Below are positions 51,748 through 59,385 of a stretch of 64,000 nt of DNA, piece after piece. Every line of letters starts with the position of its first letter. The stretch's first letter is position 1. The position numbers were made by a program, and so were the translations under genes. This stretch comes from Christensenellaceae bacterium (GTDB lineage: Bacteria > Bacillota > Clostridia > Christensenellales > Christensenellaceae): assembly GCA_022846035.1 (NCBI GenBank), contig AP025580.1:930001-994000 (forward strand). The letters are read 5' to 3'. A model generated the notes under the pieces. It was given only the letters and a program-made list of their open reading frames with translations. It was not told where the DNA came from and searched no databases.

Positions 51748-52650
51748 ATGATTGCGACAGGCATTTTTACAGGCTATTATCCGGAAACGATCGACGATAC
51801 GATCAAGAAAATCAAAGCAGGCGGGTTTTCATGCGTGCAGCTTGACGTTTCCTTTAAAGACTGCGACGCGACCAAGGAAACGCTCACCAAAGAAAAGGCA
51901 AATATGATCCGCGATAAATTCCGCGACGCGAACCTGCCCGTCGTGGCGGTCTCCGCGTACACGAATTTTGTGCACAGCGATCCGTTGCAGCGTAAAAAAA
52001 ATATGGACTATATTAAAAGCATGATGGAGCGCGCGCTCGATCTCGGGAGCCCGTATGTGGCGAGCGAGACAGGTACATACTGCCAGGACAGCGACTGGGT
52101 ATGGGACGATAAGAACGCGACGGAGCAGGCGTATGAGCAGGCGTGCGAGGCCATTTATGAGCTGACAAAATTCGGACGCGAGGTTGGCGCGACGTTTATC
52201 ATGGAAAACTATGTGAACAACGTGATCGGCTCGATCGAGCAGATACAGCGTGTTTTTAAAGATGTGAATATGCCCAACTTAAAGCTGATATGCGACCCGA
52301 CAAATTATTTTGACCAGGACAATATAAACGACGTGGACGGACAGCTAAAGCGTATTTTCAACGCGCTGGAGGATAAGATGGTGATTGCACACGCAAAGGA
52401 TATTAAGCTTGCGCAGGATACGGGAGAAAAGCATGCGGATATTGATGCGGATGAATCCCATAGCTTCCGTGGTTCCGGAGCGGTCGAGCTGCCTGCGGCG
52501 GGACTCGGGATCCTCAATTACGATCTGTATATGAAGCTGCTCGGCAAATTCCATCCGAATATCCCGCTTATCATCGAACATCTCGATGAGGGAGACATTC
52601 CCCGCGCGAAAGCTTTTGTGGAAAAAGCGCTTAAACGCCAGGGAGTATAA
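51748..52650 (+). CDS. Sugar phosphate isomerase/epimerase (xylose isomerase-like TIM barrel)
   Basis: A 300-residue AP endonuclease 2-fold protein like IolE/IolI/tagatose epimerases. The metal-binding residues expected for the family can be placed at ASETGTY, ENYVNN, CDPTNYFD, AHAKDI and IIEHLDE. Substrate is not known. It ends the NanE-GRE-activase-dehydrogenase operon and is followed by a terminator. Together with the Gfo/Idh protein it suggests a 2-keto or epimer step on a cyclitol, sugar or sugar acid. Confidence 0.85.
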   Translation: MIATGIFTGYYPETIDDTIKKIKAGGFSCVQLDVSFKDCDATKETLTKEKANMIRDKFRDANLPVVAVSAYTNFVHSDPLQRKKNMDYIKSMMERALDLGSPYVASETGTYCQDSDWVWDDKNATEQAYEQACEAIYELTKFGREVGATFIMENYVNNVIGSIEQIQRVFKDVNMPNLKLICDPTNYFDQDNINDVDGQLKRIFNALEDKMVIAHAKDIKLAQDTGEKHADIDADESHSFRGSGAVELPAAGLGILNYDLYMKLLGKFHPNIPLIIEHLDEGDIPRAKAFVEKALKRQGV

Positions 52651-52676
52651 GAGGGTCAAGTACCAATAACTGGGAT

Positions 52677-52719
52677 AAAAGAAAGATGCGTGTCCTTTGC
52701 GGCGCGCATTTTTCTTTTT
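52677..52719 (+). terminator. Terminator of the glycyl-radical operon
   Basis: AAAAGAAAGATGCG pairs with CGCGCATTTTTCTTTT with a loop near 52695, ending in Ts. It also lies at the end of the convergent GGDEF-EAL gene and can serve both directions. Confidence 0.8.
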
Positions 52720-55687
52720 ATATTGTATGGTAATCGCGTATTTCCTGGGCGCGCGGACTTGAGGTTGCGGGGATGGATGTGGGAAGTCCCAAATAAAAAC
52801 CCTGCAGATAATCGACGCCGTAGGAAAGCAAAGTAAGCATTTCCGAGGAGGTTTCTATGCCCTCGGCAATTGTTTTGATATTTCTGATCTTCAAATAACC
52901 GAGTATATTCTCAAGGAGCATCTGGCGGTTTTTATCCGTATCGATATTCCGCACGATAGACATATCGATTTTGACGTAGTCCGGATTAATGGATAAAAGC
53001 ATGGAATCGTTACTGTAACCGGCGCCGTAATCGTCGATGGCGACCTGTGCGTTCCATTGTTTTATATAGCGCATTTTTTCCTCGGTAAAGGATTCGTTCA
53101 AATGTTCGCTTTCCATGAGCTCAAAAACGATATGATGAAGCAGGTCGTGAAACTCGTTGCCGAATTTTTCCAGATCATCGGCGTCGAGCATTTGACTGGG
53201 AAGCGTGTTTACAAAAACCTTATGCGTTCGCGCGATTTCCGGATATTGCGCGAACGCCCGAATCGAACTGAACATCGTCAATTTTTCGACGCGGTGCAAT
53301 TGGGCCTGGGAATGGGCAATGCGCAGCACATCCACTGGGGTAATTAAGGTCTGGGAGGCGGGACGCATCAAGGCCTCATAACCGAAAATATCTCCTGTGC
53401 GCGCGTCGACAATGGGTTGGAATACATAATCGATAAACTCCTGCTCCAAAAGGCAGTTCAATTCCTCGTTGCTGTGCAACAGGAAAGCGTCGCGGTCGTA
53501 AAGCGATTGGTCGAATTCGGCCACCCGCCCTTTACCGGTGTTTTTCACGGTATACATTGCAAAATCCGCATAGCGAATCAGGTCAAAGTAATTGGTCGCG
53601 TCGTCAGGATACCATGCGACGCCGACGGACGCGCGAATATGGGTCTCGGCAGCGTTTGGCAACTGTATCTGGGCGTTATCCATATTGGTTTTGACCGTAT
53701 CGATGATCTCGCGCAGCTGCTCCTTGCTGTCGTACCCGTAGAGGAAAATGTAAAACTCATCGCCGGACATACGGGAGACGATCGCGTTGTTATATGAGGA
53801 AAAGCCGCGTAATACATCGGCTGTTTTACGCAGATACGAGTCACCGTAATCGTGGCCGTAGGTATCGTTGATGTATTTGAGGTTGTCAAGATCCCACAGC
53901 ATGAAAGCGGCGGTCCTGATGTCGGCCTTATGCCGGAAAACCTCTTGCATGCGGGAGTGGAACGCGCGGCGGTTTAGCAGGTTGGTCAGCAGATCATAAT
54001 CGCGCTCAAACTCAAGCTTATGCTTTTCGAGTGTTTCCTGCGTAATATCGGAAAGCACACCTAAATAGGCGTCGCCTTTCTGAATGATTTTTAAACGCAG
54101 CCAACGTATGTCTCCTGTACCGAAAGGGATTTTATACAAATACGTATTATCTTCGCTGCTGGGCTGCGAATAAGGAATGACTTCCTGCATTTGCTTTTTG
54201 AACTCCGTGGCCGGCATGTAGTAAGAATTCAGGTCGGACTCGGGCAGGCCGAATAACGAGAAGAAACGGCCGGTAATTAGGACCTGGTTTGTTGCCGGAA
54301 AATATTCAAAGGCGCCGATGGAAATATTGGCGGCCTGGATAATCTGCGATAATTTGGAAGCGGACTGGGAAACGTCATGGTTAAGAGCTTCCACAGCGTC
54401 CGCAAGCCGGTCGATCTCCCTGATCTGCGTTTTCGGAAAGGCAACGGGGAGCTGGGCGCTGCTATTGCGCATAATATTGACAAGAGAGGTAATAGGACGG
54501 GTCAGCTTCATGCCGACGACATTGATACAAATCAAACCAAAGACAATGGCAATGGCGAGCGAAATCAAGACCATGAAAATGACCTGGAAAGAAGAATCCA
54601 GAAGATAACGGCCCTCGATAAAGCCGGCAAGCGTCCATTGTTCCTGTTCGAAAGGCGTATTGCTGTTATAAAGGCGCAACGGCTGCATATTGGCGTAGAC
54701 GGTACTGGTAACGCGCTCGTTTTGCTGGAATTCATAAATACCGTTATAGTCGTTTTTATCGACAAACGCCGTGGAGTCCGCGCTGCCGATAAACATTCTG
54801 GCCATTGGGCCGCTGGTAACGACGTTCTGGATTGTAGTGGAGCCCTCGCTTCCGATTCCCAAAAGATAAGATCCCTTTCCATCGAGGTTAATTTCCTCAT
54901 ACGGCAGGATAGAAGCGATATAATCCGTGGAAATACTCGTCCCGATGACGCCGATCACGCTTCCGTCGGATAAGCGTAGGGGGCGGGTATAGGTTATGAC
55001 GGTCTGGGATGAATTGGGCGAAACCTGATGGGGGAGGCTCCAATAGCCGAGATCTTCCGTATCAACGTCAGGATATTCCTTGCCGGCATTGAAAGGATTG
55101 TAATAATATTTGCTGGCGGAGTTCGAAGGCTCAAGGGAAAAATCGGGGGACCACGTACTGTCGAGCGGAAGCCCCAACTGTTTGGTAACAGAGGAGGGAG
55201 CATATTCGATCAGCAAATCCGAATTGTCGGCGGAATTGGTAGTGGGGTCCATATCAAGCAGGTATATGCCCGCTTTGGCGGTAGAACCGTCCGTGCCGTC
55301 CAGAACCAGAAAGGAACCGCTTGTACTGTTTTCGCGCAGCATCGATAAAAGATCCTCCGCAACCTCATTTAGAATAGCGGGAGCGACTGTCTTGTCTATC
55401 TGGCCGGACGTGATATTATGCTCGGCCAAAACGTCCTCGATTTTGTCGGTAATGCCTTTTTCAAAGGGGTTGATATTGGACCAATGCTGCACCATCTCAT
55501 TTTGCAGGTAATTTTTGCGGCTCAAGGTACGGTCCGTCAGGATGTCAAAAGAATTGTTGTTGAGGTGGCGGATGGTACCGCCAAAGAGAAAAATACACGC
55601 GAACAAGAACGCCTGAATGACCATGATGATCAAAAGGGGAATCATGAATTTCCTGAAGATGGATTTTTCCCTTATTTTGGCGGACAT
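52718..55687 (-). CDS. Cache-GGDEF-EAL membrane protein (c-di-GMP turnover)
   Basis: A 989-residue sensor: membrane helix at about 14-34, an extracytoplasmic Cache-like domain to about 370, a second helix and HAMP, a PAS-like linker, then GGDEF and EAL domains. The cyclase motif reads SGDEF at 641-645; Ser in place of the first Gly is found in some active cyclases. The phosphodiesterase motif EAL at 771-773 and IDDYGAGYSN, VKIDMS and EGIETSSE look intact. ATG 55687 has AGAGG upstream; a TTG at 55708 is weaker. It is 34 bases behind a solute-binding lipoprotein, so ligand-bound lipoprotein could be its input. Confidence 0.9.
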   Translation of the reverse strand: MSAKIREKSIFRKFMIPLLIIMVIQAFLFACIFLFGGTIRHLNNNSFDILTDRTLSRKNYLQNEMVQHWSNINPFEKGITDKIEDVLAEHNITSGQIDKTVAPAILNEVAEDLLSMLRENSTSGSFLVLDGTDGSTAKAGIYLLDMDPTTNSADNSDLLIEYAPSSVTKQLGLPLDSTWSPDFSLEPSNSASKYYYNPFNAGKEYPDVDTEDLGYWSLPHQVSPNSSQTVITYTRPLRLSDGSVIGVIGTSISTDYIASILPYEEINLDGKGSYLLGIGSEGSTTIQNVVTSGPMARMFIGSADSTAFVDKNDYNGIYEFQQNERVTSTVYANMQPLRLYNSNTPFEQEQWTLAGFIEGRYLLDSSFQVIFMVLISLAIAIVFGLICINVVGMKLTRPITSLVNIMRNSSAQLPVAFPKTQIREIDRLADAVEALNHDVSQSASKLSQIIQAANISIGAFEYFPATNQVLITGRFFSLFGLPESDLNSYYMPATEFKKQMQEVIPYSQPSSEDNTYLYKIPFGTGDIRWLRLKIIQKGDAYLGVLSDITQETLEKHKLEFERDYDLLTNLLNRRAFHSRMQEVFRHKADIRTAAFMLWDLDNLKYINDTYGHDYGDSYLRKTADVLRGFSSYNNAIVSRMSGDEFYIFLYGYDSKEQLREIIDTVKTNMDNAQIQLPNAAETHIRASVGVAWYPDDATNYFDLIRYADFAMYTVKNTGKGRVAEFDQSLYDRDAFLLHSNEELNCLLEQEFIDYVFQPIVDARTGDIFGYEALMRPASQTLITPVDVLRIAHSQAQLHRVEKLTMFSSIRAFAQYPEIARTHKVFVNTLPSQMLDADDLEKFGNEFHDLLHHIVFELMESEHLNESFTEEKMRYIKQWNAQVAIDDYGAGYSNDSMLLSINPDYVKIDMSIVRNIDTDKNRQMLLENILGYLKIRNIKTIAEGIETSSEMLTLLSYGVDYLQGFYLGLPTSIPATSSPRAQEIRDYHTI

Positions 55688-55721
55688 AGATACCTCTTGA
55701 AACGGCAATACAGCCTCTTGT

Positions 55722-57179
55722 TTACTGCTGGGTCTCCTCCAGTTTATCCTTTAGTTCCTGCAGCCATGCGTTGAAATTTTCATCTGTATCATAAGCGGCG
55801 ACCGCTTCCTCACGGGTGCTGCCGCCTGCGATCATCGTTTCGACGGCCTCGCGGTCGGCTTTCGCCTTGTCGGAGATGGAATATTCCAAAATGTTGCGCG
55901 CGGCAAGCCCGTTATGAAAAGCGGTGCTTGTATACAGCGTATCGCTGTTGACCTGCTCGATCGAGGTAACGACGGACGCCTCTAAGGGCGCGTTGACCTC
56001 GCCTTCGCCTTTTGCAAAGGCTTTTTCGATCAGCGCGGGGTCGTTTGCTTCCTTTTTCACGGGAAGGTATCCGGAACCGATGGAAAAATCGATGTTGCGC
56101 TCCGCGTCAGTAAACCATTTCAAAAATTCGGCGGCGGCGTACTCGGTTTTTTCGTCCGACTTCGTGACCACCATGCCCGCGCCCTGCTGGATGCTGTAAC
56201 GCTGCGCGCCGTCAAAACAGGGATTGGGAAGAACCTTGCATTCGATGGGATAACTTTCGTTGTCGTTGATGGTTACTTCGGTGGGGAAATATGCGGCGCC
56301 GCTGGTGGAGCAAACGAGCGCGATCAGGTCGCCCGTTTTAGCGTCATCGGAACGGAATTTTCCAAAGGCGCCGAAGTAACCGTTGATATAGGGGATATAG
56401 TAGTTGTCCCAGATCTTGCGCAGGGCATTTTCATCCAGTTGAAAGGTGGCGTTGCCGTTGTTGCCGACGTCGAATATCGTTACGTCCTGCTGTATCATGC
56501 CGCTGATGATATAGTTGGCGATCGCATCACGGCCAAAAAATGCTTTGCCGTCGTCAGGTGTATCCGTCAGGCTGTCCGTCCATTCGTAATACTTTTTGGC
56601 GGTCGCCGTTACGCCCTCGATGGTGGAAAGATCGTCATAGGTCGCGCCTGTGGCCTGCGCAAATTTATCCCAGTCCGTTTGATTGACCATCATGACTTCC
56701 GTAGATTTGGCGATGGGGAAAATTTTCAAGGATTTCTCCTTGTCAAAACGGCCCTCTTCAATATAAGAAGGAAAGTATTGATCCAATTCTTCCTGCGTGA
56801 AATAAGGATCCAGATCCGCCACAAGGCCAAGCTGGTCGACCGCGTAGGCGGTATCGGAATAAGCCGCAAAAATATCAGGTATATCATCTGCGCCTACTTT
56901 TTTATTGGAGGCGTCAACCACCTTGTTGAGCAGTTCGTCGATACTGCCTTGACTGAATGCTTCGACAATGATGCCTTTTTCGAGGCCGACCGTGTCGTTG
57001 AATTCCGAGACGAGATTGTCAAAAGCGATTTTTTGTGGGCCGTTATAGTAATGCCACAGTTCCAAGGTGACCGGATCGGAAGGGTCAAGCTTAGCGCCCG
57101 ACGCGGATGGAGCGCAACCGGAAACCAAAAAAACAACTGCCACAAGAATGGCAATAACTTTCATAATATTCTTATACAA
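55722..57179 (-). CDS. Extracellular solute-binding lipoprotein (sugar ABC family)
   Basis: A 485-residue secreted lipoprotein of the type 1 sugar-binding family. Signal peptide MYKNIMKVIAILVAVVFLV with lipobox LVSGC; mature part starts CAPSASG. The fold region VTLELWHYYNGPQKIAFDNL is typical. The start is a TTG at 57179, well spaced (8) from AGGGGG, better than ATG 57164. No permease or ATPase genes are adjacent; the next gene is the Cache-GGDEF-EAL protein. Therefore it may act as a ligand receptor for signalling, or serve a distant ABC importer. Confidence 0.88.
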   Translation of the reverse strand: MYKNIMKVIAILVAVVFLVSGCAPSASGAKLDPSDPVTLELWHYYNGPQKIAFDNLVSEFNDTVGLEKGIIVEAFSQGSIDELLNKVVDASNKKVGADDIPDIFAAYSDTAYAVDQLGLVADLDPYFTQEELDQYFPSYIEEGRFDKEKSLKIFPIAKSTEVMMVNQTDWDKFAQATGATYDDLSTIEGVTATAKKYYEWTDSLTDTPDDGKAFFGRDAIANYIISGMIQQDVTIFDVGNNGNATFQLDENALRKIWDNYYIPYINGYFGAFGKFRSDDAKTGDLIALVCSTSGAAYFPTEVTINDNESYPIECKVLPNPCFDGAQRYSIQQGAGMVVTKSDEKTEYAAAEFLKWFTDAERNIDFSIGSGYLPVKKEANDPALIEKAFAKGEGEVNAPLEASVVTSIEQVNSDTLYTSTAFHNGLAARNILEYSISDKAKADREAVETMIAGGSTREEAVAAYDTDENFNAWLQELKDKLEETQQ

Positions 57180-57339
57180 TTCAGATTCCCCCTAAAAAAA
57201 TTCATAGTATTAATTATGATAACATACCTGACCTGAAATGTATATTATAATATGAATAAATCAGGGAGGAAAAACAAATATGAAAACTTAAAATGAGGGT
57301 TTACAACTTAGAATGGCTATGTTATTATAATACACGGAA

Positions 57340-57520
57340 AAAAGATTTCCTGAGGTGTGCGTAACGCTTTGTGTTTTAAACCCACATTCTAAATCCGGGA
57401 ATCCAGCGTCTTTTCAGCCGTGAGCACGTCTGCTACGCGCAGGAAGCCTGAAGCTGAGAGCAGGATACCCACCTGCCGAGAGGCGGGTGTTAGGATTCAA
57501 GGCGTACGGCACTTTGGGAT
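57340..57520 (+). ncRNA. Structured non-coding RNA candidate, class uncertain (6S-like?)
   Basis: A TATAAT at 57326-57331 is followed by about 180 bases with no gene. The ends can pair: AGGTG..CGTA.CGC (57353-57367) with GGCGTACGGCACTT (57500-57514), an extended closing stem. Inside, GAATCC (57399-57404) pairs with GGATTC (57493-57498). A strong inner hairpin CACCTGCC-GAGA-GGCGGGTG lies at 57470-57489, and TCAGC..GCTGA encloses another. A large asymmetric 5' bubble (TTTTAAACCCACATTC) recalls 6S RNA, but the branched interior does not fit well. It sits just before tRNA-Gln. Confidence 0.45.
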
Positions 57521-57528
57521 ATACGAAT

Positions 57529-57602
57529 AGCCGAATGGTGTAACGGTAACACTAACGACTCTGACTCGTTCATTTAAGGTTCGAATCCTTATTCGGCTGC
57601 CA
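57529..57602 (+). tRNA. tRNA-Gln (anticodon CTG)
   Basis: A complete cloverleaf of 74 bases. Acceptor AGCCGAA pairs with TTCGGCT; D-arm GTG with CAC; anticodon stem AACGA with TCGTT around the loop CTCTGAC, anticodon CTG at 57561-57563; T-arm TAAGG with CCTTA around TTCGAAT. The discriminator is G and CCA is encoded (57600-57602). It reads the Gln codon CAG. Confidence 0.93.
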
Positions 57603-57607
57603 CATCG

Positions 57608-57637
57608 AAAAGCTTCGTGACTGCGGGGCTTTTTTTA
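57608..57637 (+). terminator. Terminator after tRNA-Gln
   Basis: AAAAGC at 57608 can pair with GCTTTT at 57628-57633 and runs into a long T tract; the loop is large and the stem short, but position and Ts fit a tRNA terminator. Confidence 0.6.
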
Positions 57638-57710
57638 TTTCTCTGAATACGTGAAACATATACAAATATTTGGTATACTGGTAAAAGAAATTTGCAGTAG
57701 GGAGAAAAAT

Positions 57711-58385
57711 ATGAAAAGCAGTCTGTTTGATGGCGTGGAAGCGGTGGTGTTTGATTTGGACGGCGTTATTATTAATAGTGAACCGATCCATATGAATATT
57801 ATCAACAATATAATAAGGCCATATGGCAAACCCCTTGAAGTGCAGGATTATCAGGAAAACTTTGTCGGCAGATGCGAGAAATACTGCTGTGGGGAAATCA
57901 AGAGAAGATATGGTGTTAACCTGTCGGAAGAAGAGATGATCGGGCAATATAAAGCGGAAATCACGCGGTATTTTGAAGAAACGGATAACCCGCCGATTCT
58001 GCCGGGGATCCGTAAGCTTTTAAGCGCGCTCGGCGCTCGGCGTATCAAAATGGGGGTGGCGTCATCGTCATCCAATAGAAATATAGCTTTATCCCTGAAA
58101 AGCGCAGGGCTTGCTCAGTATTTTCAAGCGGTGGCCAGCGCTGAGGATGCGCCGCGCGGCAAACCCCATCCCGATGTTTATCTGAATATTTGCAAGGAAC
58201 TGGCGATTTGTCCGGAGAAGAGCATCGCCATCGAAGATTCCGAGGCGGGCGTTGCGGCGGCGAAAGCGGCAGGTTTTTATACGGTAGGATTCCGGAATCC
58301 GGACTCTGGAAAGCAGGATCTTTCCTCTGCAGACAGGGTGATTGACGCGTTTGAGGAATTGATGAACGAAGAAATGGGAGCATAA
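57711..58385 (+). CDS. HAD-superfamily phosphatase (beta-phosphoglucomutase-like)
   Basis: A 224-residue hydrolase with the four HAD motifs: FDLDGVIINSEP (nucleophile Asp), VASSSSNRN, the Lys in RGKPHPDVY, and AIEDSEAGV. The helical cap and the DGVI start place it with beta-phosphoglucomutase or sugar-phosphate phosphatases; the exact substrate is unknown. ATG 57711 is preceded by AGGGAGAAAAAT; the earlier frame start at 57651 has no ribosome site. It lies five bases before the SDR gene, so the pair is co-transcribed. TATACT at 57674-57679 may be the -10. Confidence 0.88.
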   Translation: MKSSLFDGVEAVVFDLDGVIINSEPIHMNIINNIIRPYGKPLEVQDYQENFVGRCEKYCCGEIKRRYGVNLSEEEMIGQYKAEITRYFEETDNPPILPGIRKLLSALGARRIKMGVASSSSNRNIALSLKSAGLAQYFQAVASAEDAPRGKPHPDVYLNICKELAICPEKSIAIEDSEAGVAAAKAAGFYTVGFRNPDSGKQDLSSADRVIDAFEELMNEEMGA

Positions 58386-58389
58386 GAGA

Positions 58390-59292
58390 ATGGCGGCAAA
58401 AGTATTGGTGATTGGCGGAAGTTATTTTATCGGGCGCGTATTTTCGATTCTGGCGGCGCGCGAAATGGATTTTGAACTATATGTACTGAACCGTGGACGA
58501 TTTCCGCTTAAAAATGATCGGATCAGGGAACTTAAGGCGGACAGGCACGACGCGCAAGGACTGCAAAGCGCGCTTGCGGGAACGGGGTCCTTTGATGTCG
58601 TTATCGATTTTTGCGCGTATGAGCAGGGAGATTTACGGTCGATGGCCAAGGCCCTTACGGGAGGGGCGGGGCAGTACATATACATCAGCAGTTGCAGCGT
58701 TTTTAAGCCGTCCTCGGGCACGCTCAAAAAAGAGGAGGCTCCTCTGATCACAGAAATGGGACAGTATCCCGGCGCCGAATATGCGTACGGCAAAATGCTT
58801 TTGGAAAAGGAGCTGTGGGATGTGTGCGGCGAATATGGTATTGCGGGTACGGTCGTGCGGCCCTCGTTCGTATACGGCCCTTTCAATTACGCGCCGAGGG
58901 AATCTTATTATTTTAAGCTGATTGCAGAAGATAAGGAAATTCCGTTTCCTGTGGATTCGCACTGCAAATTTTCTTTCGTTTATGTTAAGGATGTCGCGCG
59001 TATCCTGATGGGGTGTGCCGGAAATCCAGGCGCCTGCGGACAGGCGTTCAATTTGGCGGGAACCGAGCAGGTGACGTACCGCAGCCTGATGGATACTTTG
59101 GAGAAGATAAGCGGCAAGCAACTGCGCTTGCGGAATGTAAGCGTAAACGACGTATATGAAATGAATATTCCGCTTCCGTTTCCTTTGGACCAGGATGAAC
59201 TGTACGACGGGAGCAAGGCGGGGGATCTCCTCCGATTCACCTATACGCCGTTTGAGCAGGGAATGAAAGAAACGTATGACGTCTTTTTGTAA
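58390..59292 (+). CDS. NAD-dependent epimerase/dehydratase (extended SDR)
   Basis: A 300-residue extended short-chain dehydrogenase. The nucleotide loop is VIGGSYFIGRVF, SSCSVF supplies the Ser, and EYAYGKMLLEKEL gives the Tyr-x3-Lys pair. The RPSFVYGPFNYAPRE segment is typical of sugar nucleotide epimerases and of chloroplast CSP41-like RNA-binding relatives. Product cannot be fixed. It is co-transcribed with the HAD phosphatase upstream. Confidence 0.8.
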   Translation: MAAKVLVIGGSYFIGRVFSILAAREMDFELYVLNRGRFPLKNDRIRELKADRHDAQGLQSALAGTGSFDVVIDFCAYEQGDLRSMAKALTGGAGQYIYISSCSVFKPSSGTLKKEEAPLITEMGQYPGAEYAYGKMLLEKELWDVCGEYGIAGTVVRPSFVYGPFNYAPRESYYFKLIAEDKEIPFPVDSHCKFSFVYVKDVARILMGCAGNPGACGQAFNLAGTEQVTYRSLMDTLEKISGKQLRLRNVSVNDVYEMNIPLPFPLDQDELYDGSKAGDLLRFTYTPFEQGMKETYDVFL

Positions 59293-59316
59293 GCAGACAA
59301 AAATTCGCTGGACCGG

Positions 59317-59345
59317 TTGCGAAAAACACACTTATTTGATAGAAT
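59317..59345 (+). promoter_or_regulatory. Promoter of the acyl-CoA synthetase gene
   Basis: TTGCGA (59317-59322) and TAGAAT (59340-59345), spacer 17, about 40 bases before the start codon. Confidence 0.55.
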
Positions 59346-59385
59346 ATATTGGTTAAGTTTTGAATAGTTGCAGGGAGGCAGATGT

